A DNA stretch of 47,946 nucleotides from an uncultured Alistipes sp. (GCA_944320985.1 CALUJN010000085.1:1-47946); one strand, 5' to 3'; shown: positions 1 to 8,710, counted from the first letter of the stretch. Made by a program: numbers and translations. Notes: generated by a model not told the origin, from the sequence alone.

Positions 1-39
1 GTGCACCGTTCGCGCAACAAGGACTTACAGGAAAAATAG
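1..39 (+). CDS. nqrD: NqrD C-terminal end (partial)
   Basis: The first 13 codons of the window are open in frame 1 and end at a TAG at 37-39. Only the last 12 residues of the protein are visible, a short charged tail. The assignment to NqrD, a membrane subunit of the Na+-translocating NADH:quinone reductase, rests on position: nqrD directly precedes nqrE in the conserved nqrABCDEF order, and nqrE and nqrF follow here. The tail alone is too short to prove identity. Confidence 0.6.
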   Translation: MHRSRNKDLQEK

Positions 40-44
40 GAGGG
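38..44 (+). promoter_or_regulatory. Strong Shine-Dalgarno of nqrE
   Basis: AGGAGGG overlaps the stop codon of the upstream gene and lies 6 nt before the nqrE ATG. Most starts in this window lack such a site, as is usual in Bacteroidota. This one suggests efficient re-initiation within the nqr operon. Confidence 0.6.
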
Positions 45-50
45 TAGCAT

Positions 51-680
51 ATGGAATCATTGAATATCTTCATCCGGTCGATCTTCATCGACAACATGGT
101 CTTCGCCTTCTTCTTCGGCATGTGCTCCTACATCGCCGTTTCGAAGAGCGTGAAGACGGCTTTGGGACTGGGTGCCGCCGTTACGTTCGTGATGGTGATG
201 ACCGTGCCGCTGAACTATCTCCTGTATGAATACATCCTCAAACCCGGAGCGCTTCATGCGTGGATTCCGGCCGTTCCGGAGAGCGTGGATCTGAACTTCC
301 TGTCGTTCATTGTCTTCATCGCCACGATCGCGGCCTTTGTGCAGTTGGTGGAGATGATCGTCGAGAAGTTCTCGCCGACGCTTTACAGCCAGCTGGGAAT
401 CTTCCTGCCGCTGATTGCTGTGAACTGCGCCATCATGGGCGGTTCGCTCTTCATGCAGCAGAAGGTGGATGCGGGCGATCTTCAGACGCTCTGGCAGTCG
501 ATCGTCTACGGTCTGGGCTCGGGTCTGGGCTGGTGGCTGGCGATCGTCATGATGGCTGCCATCCGCGAGAAGACGGCCTATTCGCACATTCCCGCGGCGT
601 TGAAGGGCCCGGGCATCGCCTTCATCATCACGGGTCTGATGGGTATCGCCTTCATGATCTTCTCGGGCATTCAGTTCTAA
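51..680 (+). CDS. nqrE: Na+-translocating NADH:quinone reductase subunit E
   Basis: A 209-residue, almost wholly hydrophobic protein with about six membrane segments, the usual length for NqrE. NqrE and NqrD form the membrane core that carries electrons across the bilayer while Na+ is exported. Cys25 (in FFFGMC) and Cys126 (in VNCAIMGG) match the half-membrane cysteines which, with two from NqrD, hold the intramembrane iron-sulfur centre in characterised NQR. The ATG at 51 follows a strong ribosome-binding site and the upstream stop. nqrF follows after 19 bp, so this is the distal part of an nqr operon whose promoter and first genes lie left of the window. Confidence 0.97.
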   Translation: MESLNIFIRSIFIDNMVFAFFFGMCSYIAVSKSVKTALGLGAAVTFVMVMTVPLNYLLYEYILKPGALHAWIPAVPESVDLNFLSFIVFIATIAAFVQLVEMIVEKFSPTLYSQLGIFLPLIAVNCAIMGGSLFMQQKVDAGDLQTLWQSIVYGLGSGLGWWLAIVMMAAIREKTAYSHIPAALKGPGIAFIITGLMGIAFMIFSGIQF

Positions 681-699
681 ACCAAGCGAAATCATAACA

Positions 700-1962
700 A
701 TGACTACAACGATTATCATAGCGATCGTGGCCTTCCTGGTCATCACGCTGGCGCTGGTGGCTCTGCTGCTGTATGCCAAGGCGAAGCTGACCTCGTCGGG
801 GGCCGTTACGATCGACATCAACAACGGTGAGAAGGTCATCACGACGGAAAGCGGATCGACGCTTCTCTCGACGCTTGCCAACAACAAGGTATTTCTTCCG
901 TCGGCCTGTGGCGGAGGCGGCTCGTGCGGCATGTGCAAATGCCAGGTGCTGGAGGGCGGTGGTGATATCCTGCCCACGGAGACGGGCTTCATCACGCGCA
1001 AGATGGCCAAGGACCACTGGCGTCTGGGCTGCCAGGTGAAGGTGAAAAACGATCTGAAGATCAAGGTTCCGGAGGCGGTTCTGGGCGTGAAGAAGTGGGA
1101 GTGCACGGTGGTTTCGAACCGCAACATCTCGACCTTCCTCAAGGAGTTCGTGGTGAAGCTCCCGGAGGGCGAGAATCTGAAGTTCCGCAGCGGCGGTTAC
1201 ATCCAGATCGACATTCCGAAGTACGATGCGATCAAGTTCTCGGACATGGACGTGGACGAGAAGTTCCGCGCCGACTGGGACAAGATGAAGATGTGGGATC
1301 TGGTGACGACGAATCCCGAGCCGACGTTCCGCGCCTACTCGATGGCCAACCACCCGGCCGAGGGGAACATCATCATGTTGAACATCCGTATCGCCACGCC
1401 GCCGTTTGACCGTGCCACGGGGTCGTTCATGAAGGTGAACCCGGGCATCTGCTCGTCGTACATCTTCTCGCGCAAGCCGGGTGACAAGGTGACGATTTCG
1501 GGCCCTTACGGAGAGTTCTTCCTGCCGGACAACCTGCCCGACACGCAGGAGCTGATCTTCATCGGCGGAGGTGCCGGTATGGCGCCGATGCGCAGCCACA
1601 TCATGCACCTGTTCAAGACCGAAAAGACGAAGCGTCCGGTATCGTTCTGGTATGGAGCCCGCGCCATGAAGGAGGCCCCCTACCTGCACGAGTTCCACGA
1701 GATCGAGGAGGAGTTCCCGAACTTCAAGTTCAACCTGGCGCTGGACCGTCCCGATCCGGAGGCCGATGCCGCCGGGGTGAAGTATACGCCGGGCTTCGTG
1801 CACAACGTGCTCTACGAGAACTACCTGAAGCACCATCAGGCTCCGGAGGACTGCATCTACCTCATGTGCGGACCTCCGATGATGATCTCTTCGGTGGTGA
1901 AGATGCTCGATTCGCTGGGTGTGCCGCCGGAGAACATCCTCTACGACAACTTCGGATCGTAA
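700..1962 (+). CDS. nqrF: Na+-translocating NADH:quinone reductase subunit F
   Basis: A 420-residue electron-entry subunit of NQR that oxidises NADH and passes electrons through FAD and a [2Fe-2S] cluster. One N-terminal membrane helix (about 4-25) is followed by a ferredoxin domain with cluster cysteines C70, C76, C79 and C111. An FAD-binding stretch is RAYSMAN (211-217), and the nucleotide-binding GGGAGMAP is at 289-296. The C-terminus ends in an aromatic DNFGS. All key residues are present and the length is typical. It is the last gene of the operon, closed by a strong terminator. Confidence 0.98.
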   Translation: MTTTIIIAIVAFLVITLALVALLLYAKAKLTSSGAVTIDINNGEKVITTESGSTLLSTLANNKVFLPSACGGGGSCGMCKCQVLEGGGDILPTETGFITRKMAKDHWRLGCQVKVKNDLKIKVPEAVLGVKKWECTVVSNRNISTFLKEFVVKLPEGENLKFRSGGYIQIDIPKYDAIKFSDMDVDEKFRADWDKMKMWDLVTTNPEPTFRAYSMANHPAEGNIIMLNIRIATPPFDRATGSFMKVNPGICSSYIFSRKPGDKVTISGPYGEFFLPDNLPDTQELIFIGGGAGMAPMRSHIMHLFKTEKTKRPVSFWYGARAMKEAPYLHEFHEIEEEFPNFKFNLALDRPDPEADAAGVKYTPGFVHNVLYENYLKHHQAPEDCIYLMCGPPMMISSVVKMLDSLGVPPENILYDNFGS

Positions 1963-1982
1963 CATTCGAAGGGAACTTTTTG

Positions 1983-2013
1983 AAAATCGGGACCATGAGT
2001 CCCGATTTTTTTT
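1983..2013 (+). terminator. Intrinsic terminator of the nqr operon
   Basis: A perfect 11-bp stem (AAAATCGGGAC with GTCCCGATTTT), a 5-nt loop and a run of eight or more T, starting 20 nt after the nqrF stop. Confidence 0.93.
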
Positions 2014-2015
2014 AC

Positions 2016-2023
2016 TATATTTG
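2016..2023 (+). promoter_or_regulatory. Probable minus-7 box of hppA
   Basis: TATATTTG fits the Bacteroidota minus-7 consensus TAnnTTTG. It lies just after the nqr terminator and 28 nt before the hppA ATG. No well-spaced minus-33 TTTG was found, so this is suggestive only. Confidence 0.5.
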
Positions 2024-2051
2024 TAGAAATACAACCTAAAAAGTCGAGCTT

Positions 2052-4268
2052 ATGAACATTCCAACCATTTTCTGGGTCGTACCTGCGGCCTCGGTCGTGG
2101 CGTTGCTCTTCGCGTGGGCCTTCTACCGGCTGATGAAGCGCGAGGACGAGGGCACGGACCGCATGCGTGAAATTGCCGACCATGTGCGCAAGGGGGCGAT
2201 GGCCTACCTGCGTCAGCAATACAAGGTCGTGGGGCTTGTTTTCGTGATTCTGGCGCTCTTTTTCGCCTATCTGGCCTACGGGGCCGGTGTGCAGAACGGC
2301 TGGGTTCCCTTCGCCTTCCTGACGGGCGGTTTCTTCTCGGGCCTGGCCGGATACTTCGGCATGAAGACGGCGACCTATGCTTCGGCGCGTACGGCCAATG
2401 CCGCGCGGCAGTCGCTGGACCGCGGACTGAAGGTTGCCTTCCGCAGCGGTGCCGTGATGGGACTGGTGGTTGTCGGATTGGGATTGTTGGATATTTCGTT
2501 CTGGTATATCGTGCTGAACGCCTTTGTCGATGTGGCCGGGCCGCAGAAACTGGTGGTCATCACCACGACGATGCTGACCTTCGGCATGGGCGCTTCGACG
2601 CAGGCGCTCTTCGCGCGTGTCGGCGGCGGCATCTATACGAAGGCCGCCGATGTGGGGGCCGATCTGGTGGGCAAGGTCGAAGCCGGCATTCCGGAGGACG
2701 ACCCGCGCAATCCGGCGACGATCGCCGACAACGTGGGTGACAACGTGGGTGACGTGGCCGGCATGGGTGCCGACCTCTACGAGAGCTACTGCGGGTCGAT
2801 TCTCGCTACGGCAGCCCTCGGTGCCGCGGCCTTTGCCACGGCCGGGAGTGAGGCCCTGCAGCTGAAGGCCGTGCTGGCTCCGATGCTGATTGCGGCGGTG
2901 GGTATCGTGCTGTCGATTCTGGGCATCTACCTCGTACGCACGAAGGAGGGGGCCTCGATGCGCGATCTGCTGCGTTCGCTGGGTGTAGGCGTCAATTTCA
3001 GCTCGTTGCTTATCGCCCTGGCGACGTTCGGCATCCTCTACCTGCTGGGTATCCAGAACTGGTTGGGACTCTCCTTCTCGGTCATCACGGGTCTTGTGGC
3101 CGGCATCGTCATCGGACAGGCCACGGAGTACTATACCTCGCATTCGTACAAACCGACGCAGAAGATCGCCGGAAGCTCGCAGACGGGACCTGCAACGGTT
3201 ATCATCGCGGGTGTGGGTTCGGGAATGATCTCGACGGCCGTTCCTGTGGTGACGATCGGCGTGGCGATCATTCTGGCCTACCTCTGTGCCATCGGCTTCG
3301 ATATCGAGAACATGCTGGCACCGCAGAACCTCTCGCAGGGACTCTATGGTATCGGCATTGCGGCGGTGGGCATGCTTTCGACGCTGGGCATCACGCTCGC
3401 TACGGATGCCTACGGTCCGATTGCCGACAATGCCGGCGGCAACGCCGAGATGAGCGGCCTGGGCCCCGAGGTCCGCAAACGCACCGATGCGCTCGATGCG
3501 CTGGGCAACACGACGGCCGCCACGGGCAAGGGTTTTGCCATCGGTTCGGCGGCCCTGACGGCGTTGGCCCTGCTGGCCTCCTATATCGAGGAGATCCGCA
3601 TCGGACTGCTGCACAACGGCGTGACGATGCTTGAACTGCCGAGCGGTGCGACCCGCTTCGTGCAGGACGCCTCGATCCTCGACTTCATGGACTACTATCA
3701 TATCTCGCTGATGAATCCCACGGTGTTGATCGGTATCTTCATCGGGGCGATGATGTCGTTCCTCTTCTGCGGTCTGACGATGAATGCCGTGGGCCGTGCT
3801 GCGGAGAGCATGGTGCAGGAGGTGCGTCGTCAGTTCCGCGAGATTAAGGGTATCCTTACGGGGGAGGGTACGCCGGATTATGCCCGTTGCGTGGCGATCT
3901 CGACGCGCGGGGCGCAGCGTGAGATGTTGTTCCCGAGTCTGCTGGCGATCATCGTTCCGGTGGCTGTCGGTCTGATTTTCGGTGTGGCGGGTGTGATGGG
4001 CCTGCTGGTTGGCGGTCTGAGTTCGGGCTTCGTGCTGGCGGTCTTCATGGCCAATGCCGGCGGTGCGTGGGACAACGCCAAGAAGATGGTCGAAGAGGGA
4101 CACTTCGGCGGCAAGGGTTCCGAGTGTCACAAGGCTACGGTCGTGGGCGATACGGTGGGCGATCCGTTCAAGGATACGTCGGGACCGTCGCTGAACATCC
4201 TCATCAAGTTGATGTCGATGGTTTCGATCGTCATGGCAGGCCTCACGGTGGCCTGGCACCTCTTCTGA
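2052..4268 (+). CDS. hppA: K+-dependent ion-pumping membrane pyrophosphatase
   Basis: A 738-residue polytopic enzyme that hydrolyses cytoplasmic pyrophosphate and uses the energy to export cations. The family signature runs from about residue 200 to 246, including DVGADLVGKVEAGIPEDD and the repeated DNVGD elements that bind Mg-PPi. The C-terminal half repeats acidic ligands (DNAGGNAEM, VGDTVGDPFKDTSGPS). At the potassium switch the sequence GNTTAATGKG (485-494) has Ala489 and Gly492 rather than Lys and Thr, the K+-dependent type. Whether it pumps H+, Na+ or both cannot be read with confidence; a related Bacteroides enzyme is known to move both. It follows the nqr operon but has its own promoter and terminator. 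The gap before the terminator is filled by a degenerate repeat. Confidence 0.96.
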   Translation: MNIPTIFWVVPAASVVALLFAWAFYRLMKREDEGTDRMREIADHVRKGAMAYLRQQYKVVGLVFVILALFFAYLAYGAGVQNGWVPFAFLTGGFFSGLAGYFGMKTATYASARTANAARQSLDRGLKVAFRSGAVMGLVVVGLGLLDISFWYIVLNAFVDVAGPQKLVVITTTMLTFGMGASTQALFARVGGGIYTKAADVGADLVGKVEAGIPEDDPRNPATIADNVGDNVGDVAGMGADLYESYCGSILATAALGAAAFATAGSEALQLKAVLAPMLIAAVGIVLSILGIYLVRTKEGASMRDLLRSLGVGVNFSSLLIALATFGILYLLGIQNWLGLSFSVITGLVAGIVIGQATEYYTSHSYKPTQKIAGSSQTGPATVIIAGVGSGMISTAVPVVTIGVAIILAYLCAIGFDIENMLAPQNLSQGLYGIGIAAVGMLSTLGITLATDAYGPIADNAGGNAEMSGLGPEVRKRTDALDALGNTTAATGKGFAIGSAALTALALLASYIEEIRIGLLHNGVTMLELPSGATRFVQDASILDFMDYYHISLMNPTVLIGIFIGAMMSFLFCGLTMNAVGRAAESMVQEVRRQFREIKGILTGEGTPDYARCVAISTRGAQREMLFPSLLAIIVPVAVGLIFGVAGVMGLLVGGLSSGFVLAVFMANAGGAWDNAKKMVEEGHFGGKGSECHKATVVGDTVGDPFKDTSGPSLNILIKLMSMVSIVMAGLTVAWHLF

Positions 4269-4287
4269 TCCCGAGGGGCTCCAGTGT

Positions 4288-4508
4288 CCGGAATGTCTGG
4301 AGTCGCTGGGGCAGCCGGGGGCTCGCGGTGGCCGGGGTGTCTGTCTGGAACAGCCGAGGTGTCTGAGGCGGCCGGGGCGGCCGGAGGGAGGGGTTGCCGG
4401 AGCGTCTGGGGCTTTGCAGTGGCCGGAGTATCTGGAGAAGCCGAAGCAACCGGGGCGGCCAGAGTGGTCGGGTCTCCGAGAGGTTCGAGATGTCCCGGGC
4501 GTCTGGAG
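4288..4508 (+). repeat. Degenerate ~22-nt-phased repeat in the hppA 3' UTR
   Basis: This GC-rich stretch lies between the hppA stop and its terminator. A 15-nt core like CCGGAGTGTCTGGAG recurs at 4288, 4332, 4354, 4397, 4423 and 4494. The spacings of 44, 22, 43, 26 and 71 are near multiples of about 22. The wider span 4270-4560 is similarly G/C-rich and low in complexity. Open frames across it give low-complexity Gly/Ala/Arg protein with no start context, so it is read as transcribed non-coding sequence. Confidence 0.7.
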
Positions 4509-4574
4509 TGACCGGATGTACGGACAGCACGGCGGCCGGCCGGATGTTTTGCACCACGGATTCTGTAATACTTG

Positions 4575-4606
4575 AGACGGTTCTCTGCGGAGAACCGTCT
4601 TTTTTT
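4575..4606 (+). terminator. Intrinsic terminator of hppA
   Basis: A perfect 10-11-bp stem (GACGGTTCTC with GAGAACCGTC), loop TGCG and seven T. It lies about 305 nt after the hppA stop, downstream of the repeat. Confidence 0.92.
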
Positions 4607-4637
4607 CTGTCGCAGAGAGACGGAACGGTTGCGAAAA

Positions 4638-4669
4638 TTTGCTTCTGCGCAGGAGGATCCGTATCTTTG
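4638..4669 (+). promoter_or_regulatory. Promoter of the HAD phosphatase gene
   Basis: A minus-33 TTTG (4638-4641), a 20-nt spacer and a minus-7 TATCTTTG (4662-4669) match the Bacteroidota sigma-70 consensus. The ATG is 18 nt downstream. Confidence 0.8.
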
Positions 4670-4687
4670 CAGCCGAAAACGACGACC

Positions 4688-5278
4688 ATGAAAAATATCA
4701 TATTCGATCTTGGGGGCGTGCTTTTCGCCCGAGACAAACGGAAATGTGATGCGGATCTGCTGGGGTATTTCAGCTTTTTGCGTGCGCCTCAAATGCCTCG
4801 CTTCTGGGAGGATTACGACCGGGGCACCAATACGCTGGAGTCCGTGACCCGCACACTGGTTGAACTGACGGGCCAGACCTATGCGCGCTGTGCCGAGGTG
4901 CTGCAGCAGGCCATTGACCTGCAGGAGCCGATTCCAGTGACCGAGCAGCTCATCCGTGACCTGAAGGCTTCGGGCCGCTACCGGTTGTATGTTCTGTCGA
5001 ATATGGCTCATGAGTTCATTGCCCACCTGCGGCGCTTCCCGGTCTACGGACTCTTCGACGGCGAGGTTATCTCGTGCGAGGAGCTTGTCGTCAAACCCGA
5101 GCCGCGAATCTATGAAATCCTGCTCGAACGCTATGCTCTGACCCCTGCGGAGACCCTTTTCGTTGATGATCGCGAGGCCAATATCGCTACGGCCGAGCGT
5201 TTGGGTATTCACGGGTTTCTCTTCGATCACCGCGATCCGGAGTCGGCATGCGCCACACTGCGAGCGCAGTTGCTGTAA
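4688..5278 (+). CDS. HAD-superfamily (subfamily IA) phosphatase
   Basis: A 196-residue cytoplasmic hydrolase. Motif I is FDLGGVLF with nucleophile Asp7. Motif II is in LSNMAHEF, motif III is Lys136 in VVKPEP, and motif IV is VDDREAN (160-161). The Gly two residues after Asp7, in place of the usual second Asp, also occurs in YihX-like sugar-phosphate phosphatases, so a small phosphorylated substrate is likely but unnamed. The ATG at 4688 is chosen because the TATCTTTG promoter lies just upstream; the frame is open further left, but only across the promoter and terminator. Confidence 0.85.
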   Translation: MKNIIFDLGGVLFARDKRKCDADLLGYFSFLRAPQMPRFWEDYDRGTNTLESVTRTLVELTGQTYARCAEVLQQAIDLQEPIPVTEQLIRDLKASGRYRLYVLSNMAHEFIAHLRRFPVYGLFDGEVISCEELVVKPEPRIYEILLERYALTPAETLFVDDREANIATAERLGIHGFLFDHRDPESACATLRAQLL

Positions 5279-5340
5279 CCACTCCCCGCTCCCGGCCCGG
5301 GACCTGAACTTGCGGCATACTCCTTGCACGGGTGGGGTGT

Positions 5341-6363
5341 ATGCCATCCATCCGCGAAAAATACGGTCGTTATTCACTCTTTGTGCTGATTGCCCTGCTC
5401 GGTGTCACGATCTTCATCAAGATTGTGCCGTTTCTGGGCGGGCTGCTCGGTGCCGTTACGATCTACATCCTGCTGCGCCGGCAGATGGGGCTGCTGACCG
5501 AGCGCCGCGGCTGGCGGCGGAGTCTGGCCGCTTCGGTGCTGCTGGCCGAAGCCGTGATCTGTTTTCTGATCCCCGTATCGTTGATCGGCTGGATGATCGT
5601 GGTCAAGATTCAGGGTATTGTCATCGATCCCCGTTCGCTCCTCGTTCCGGTGAAGCATCTTGCCGAACTCATTGAGGAGCGGACCGGATATGAACTCTGG
5701 TCGGAGGCCAACGTGCGATGGCTTGTGGGGTATATTCCGCGTGTGGGGCAGTGGGTCGTGGCGGGGATGGCCGACTTTGCCGTCAATCTTGTGGTGCTGC
5801 TCTTCGTCCTCTACTTCATGCTCATCGGCGGTCGGCGCATGGAGGAGTATTGCAGTGCGATGATGCCTTTCGACCGGCGGGTCTCGCGCAACGTCCTGCA
5901 TGAAATCCACCTCATCGTCCGTTCGAATGCCATCGGCATTCCGCTGCTGGCCGTGATCCAGGGTTTTGTGGCCTATGGTGGTTATCTGATCTTCGGAGCT
6001 CCGAGCCCGTTGTTCTGGGGTGTACTGACCTGTTTCGCCACGATCATTCCGATCGTGGGAACCGCATTGATCTGGCTGCCTCTGGCCGGCTACATGGCTT
6101 TGACCGGGGCCTGGGCACCGGCCGTCGGACTGGTGCTCTACGGTACGCTGGTCGTTACGCATGTCGACAACGTGGTGCGCTTTCTGATGCAGAAGCGCAT
6201 GGCACACACCCATCCGCTCATCACGATCTTCGGCGTCTTCATCGGCTTGTCGCTCTTTGGATTCATCGGGGTGATCTTCGGGCCGCTGCTTCTGGCGATG
6301 TTCGTCTACTTCGTGAATCTTTTCAAGTGCAAATACCTCGACGGCAACCGGGTCTGCCCGTGA
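5341..6363 (+). CDS. AI-2E family membrane permease
   Basis: A 340-residue integral membrane protein with about eight hydrophobic segments: a pair at the N-terminus (about 12-45), one at 60-85, then a cluster from about 140 to 325. Order and length fit the AI-2E/UPF0118 (TqsA/PerM) family, whose members export or exchange small molecules or ions; the substrate here is unknown. The start is taken at ATG 5341; a GTG at 5332 in frame is an alternative. It lies 62 bp after the HAD gene with no terminator between, so the two may be co-transcribed. Confidence 0.85.
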   Translation: MPSIREKYGRYSLFVLIALLGVTIFIKIVPFLGGLLGAVTIYILLRRQMGLLTERRGWRRSLAASVLLAEAVICFLIPVSLIGWMIVVKIQGIVIDPRSLLVPVKHLAELIEERTGYELWSEANVRWLVGYIPRVGQWVVAGMADFAVNLVVLLFVLYFMLIGGRRMEEYCSAMMPFDRRVSRNVLHEIHLIVRSNAIGIPLLAVIQGFVAYGGYLIFGAPSPLFWGVLTCFATIIPIVGTALIWLPLAGYMALTGAWAPAVGLVLYGTLVVTHVDNVVRFLMQKRMAHTHPLITIFGVFIGLSLFGFIGVIFGPLLLAMFVYFVNLFKCKYLDGNRVCP

Positions 6364-6418
6364 TCCGAACTTGTGTCGATCCGATCCCGTCGCAGCCGGT
6401 CCCGCGCATCGGTTCCGG

Positions 6419-6456
6419 GGGGACGTTCCGTGGGGAGATTTTTCGTCCCCGTTTTC
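6419..6456 (+). terminator. Possible terminator after the AI-2E permease
   Basis: GGGGACG (6419-6425) can pair with CGTCCCC (6444-6450) across an 18-nt loop, followed by GTTTTCTGTT. The long loop and broken T tract make it weak. Confidence 0.35.
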
Positions 6457-6550
6457 TGTTGCCGATGGCCTTTGTGGGGTGTTCCGGAGGGCTTTTTTGA
6501 TAAAAAGTAATCCGCAGGGTGTCTTTTTGTAAAAAATTCCTGTAAAAAAG

Positions 6551-6580
6551 TTGTAATTTTGTACGGCTTTATTACCTTTG
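6551..6580 (+). promoter_or_regulatory. Promoter of the biotin-dependent carboxyltransferase
   Basis: TTG at 6551-6553, a 19-nt spacer and TACCTTTG at 6573-6580 fit the Bacteroidota consensus. The ATG is 31 nt further on. A second box, TAATTTTG (6554-6561), overlaps it. The surrounding 6480-6611 is AT-rich, unlike its neighbours. Confidence 0.65.
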
Positions 6581-6611
6581 TTATTGTAATAACAGTAAAA
6601 TCGGAATACAA

Positions 6612-8465
6612 ATGGCAAGAAATCTCAAAATCAGAGATCTGACGTTGCGCGACGGACAGCAGTCCTCCTTCGCAACGCGTATGAACCAGGCACAGATCGA
6701 TCGTTGCCTGCCGTTCTACAAGGATGCGAATTTCTATGCAATGGAGGTATGGGGTGGCGCCGTGCCCGACTCGGTGATGCGCTATCTGAACGAGAATCCG
6801 TGGACGCGTCTGGAGACGATCTACAAGGCCGTCGGCGACGTTTCGAAACTCACGGCACTCTCGCGTGGCCGCAACCTCTTCGGCTATTCGCCCTATACGG
6901 ACGAGATCATCGACGGATTCTGCCGCAACTCGATTGCGAGCGGTCTGGGCATCATGCGTATTTTCGATGCGCTGAACGATGTCGACAACGTGAAATCCAC
7001 GGTGAAATATGTCAAACAGTATGGCGGGATTGCGGATTGCGCCGTCTGCTACACGGTAGACCCGAAATACCCCGAACTGAGCTTCTGGGACAAACTCAAG
7101 GGCAAACGGAATCCGGCTCCGGTCTTCACCGATGCCTACTTCCTGGACAAGGCGCGTCAGATGGCCGCCCTGGGTGCCGACATGATCACGATCAAGGACA
7201 TGTCGGGTCTGATTCCTCCGCGCCGCGTCGCTACGCTGGTCAAACTCTTCAAGCAGAACCTCTCGATCCCTGTCGATTTCCACACCCACTGTACGCCGGG
7301 TTATGGACTGGCTTCGGTGCTTTCGGCGATCGTGGCCGGCGTGGACATCGTCGATACGAACTGCTGGTACTTTGCCGAAGGTACGGGAGCTCCGGCCATC
7401 GAGTTGGTTTATGTTTTCTGCAAGAAGCTGGGAATCGATCTGGGTGTCAACATGGAGGCCGTTGCGAAGATCAATACGCAGCTGCGTGAGATCCGCAAGG
7501 AGCTCAACCAGTCGGTCTTCGGCGTGGAGAAACCCGAGCCGAAACCGTTCAACCCGCTGACGGATACGCTGCCCAAGGAGATCGATGCGCTGTTCGACCG
7601 CGCTATCCAGGCTGCTCAGGCCGACGATGAGGCCGCTACGATCGATGCCTGCCGCAAGATCGAGGCCTATTTCGGCTTCCCGGCTCCGAACGAACTGGTG
7701 CAGAAGGCCGAGATCCCGGGCGGTATGTATTCGAACATGGTTGCGCAGCTCAAGCAGCTCAAGGCCGAGGAGATCCTGCCGCGGGCCATGGAGTTGATTC
7801 CGACGGTTCGTCTGGCTGCAGGTCTTCCGCCTCTGGTAACTCCGACGTCGCAGATCGTGGGAGCTCAGGCCGTGAACTGCGCGCTGGATGAGAAGGCCGG
7901 GCGCCCGATGTATACGAACAAGTCGTCGCAGTTCGTGGGACTGGTGAAGGGTGAATACGGCAAAACGCCGGTGGAGATCGATCCGGAATTCCGGTTCAAG
8001 ATCTGCGGTGTGCGTGAGGAGACCCCTTACGACACGTCGAAGTATCGGATGCAGCCCAATCCCGAACTTCCGGAGGCCGGAGGCGTGAAGCTGGCCGCCA
8101 ATGAGAAGGAGGTGCTGCTGCTGGAGCTGTTCCCGCTTGTGGCGAAGGGCTTCCTGACGAACGAGAAGGTGAAGGCTTACGAGGCGTCGAAGGCTGCTAC
8201 AGTGGTTGAAGAGAAGGCTGCCGAGCCCGAAGAGGCCCCGATTGTGATCACGGGCAAGGCCGTGACGGCACCGCTGCCGGGACGTGTGATCGAACTGAAG
8301 GTGAAGATCGGCGACAAGGTAAAGGCTGGCGATGAGGTGCTGGTTCTGGAAGCGATGAAGATGGAGAACTCCATTACAACCGATTATGCCGGAGAGGTGA
8401 AGCAGATTTTCGTCAGCGAAGGCCAGAATGTGCCTACGGATGCTCCGCTGGTCGACATCGGATGA
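6612..8465 (+). CDS. Biotin-dependent carboxyltransferase (pyruvate carboxylase subunit B / oxaloacetate decarboxylase alpha type)
   Basis: A 617-residue protein that moves CO2 between a keto acid and biotin. Domains in order: a carboxyltransferase TIM barrel (about 1-290) with RDGQQS near the N-terminus, Lys195 in TIKDMSG and the metal-binding HTHC at 224-227; a PYC/OADA domain (about 300-500); a short Ala/Glu linker; and a biotinyl domain (about 545-617) with EAMKMEN and biotin-accepting Lys583. No biotin carboxylase subunit and no OadB or OadG membrane subunit lies nearby. It could therefore work with a distant carboxylase (pyruvate to oxaloacetate) or a distant Na+-pumping decarboxylase. 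The ion-pump neighbours fit either role. Confidence 0.9.
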   Translation: MARNLKIRDLTLRDGQQSSFATRMNQAQIDRCLPFYKDANFYAMEVWGGAVPDSVMRYLNENPWTRLETIYKAVGDVSKLTALSRGRNLFGYSPYTDEIIDGFCRNSIASGLGIMRIFDALNDVDNVKSTVKYVKQYGGIADCAVCYTVDPKYPELSFWDKLKGKRNPAPVFTDAYFLDKARQMAALGADMITIKDMSGLIPPRRVATLVKLFKQNLSIPVDFHTHCTPGYGLASVLSAIVAGVDIVDTNCWYFAEGTGAPAIELVYVFCKKLGIDLGVNMEAVAKINTQLREIRKELNQSVFGVEKPEPKPFNPLTDTLPKEIDALFDRAIQAAQADDEAATIDACRKIEAYFGFPAPNELVQKAEIPGGMYSNMVAQLKQLKAEEILPRAMELIPTVRLAAGLPPLVTPTSQIVGAQAVNCALDEKAGRPMYTNKSSQFVGLVKGEYGKTPVEIDPEFRFKICGVREETPYDTSKYRMQPNPELPEAGGVKLAANEKEVLLLELFPLVAKGFLTNEKVKAYEASKAATVVEEKAAEPEEAPIVITGKAVTAPLPGRVIELKVKIGDKVKAGDEVLVLEAMKMENSITTDYAGEVKQIFVSEGQNVPTDAPLVDIG

Positions 8466-8497
8466 TCTTCTCCGAGTCGGTTACGGCTCTAAAAACG

Positions 8498-8533
8498 AAT
8501 CCGTCCACAATAATCGTTGTGGACGGATTTTTT
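8498..8533. terminator. Bidirectional terminator between the carboxyltransferase and prs
   Basis: A perfect 13-bp stem (AATCCGTCCACAA with TTGTGGACGGATT) and a 6-nt loop, followed by six T on the plus strand and, after CG, five T on the minus strand. It is 33 nt after the carboxyltransferase stop on the plus side. It is about 385 nt after the prs stop on the minus side, with a repeat in between. Confidence 0.92.
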
Positions 8534-8710
8534 ATGTGGGGATTCCTGCGGAGGCCGGGTTGTTCATGTTTCGGATTGGAGCCATTTGTCCTTTCCGGAC
8601 GGGGCTGTTTGACCTGTTTCAGACCGGACTGTTTTTCCCCGTTCCAGCCCCCCCCCTCCGTTTCTGCCTTGCGCTCTCCGGTTCGAAGTTGCAGGTTTAC
8701 CCCTCCCTTC

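Noticed and set aside
1941-4259. A 772-codon open frame antisense to hppA
   Set aside because: It mirrors hppA, is rich in Arg/His/Gln as expected for the reverse of GC-rich coding DNA, and has no recognisable domain.
4284-4511. A short Gly/Ala-rich frame in the hppA 3' region
   Set aside because: The sequence is the degenerate repeat itself; no ribosome-binding or promoter signal.
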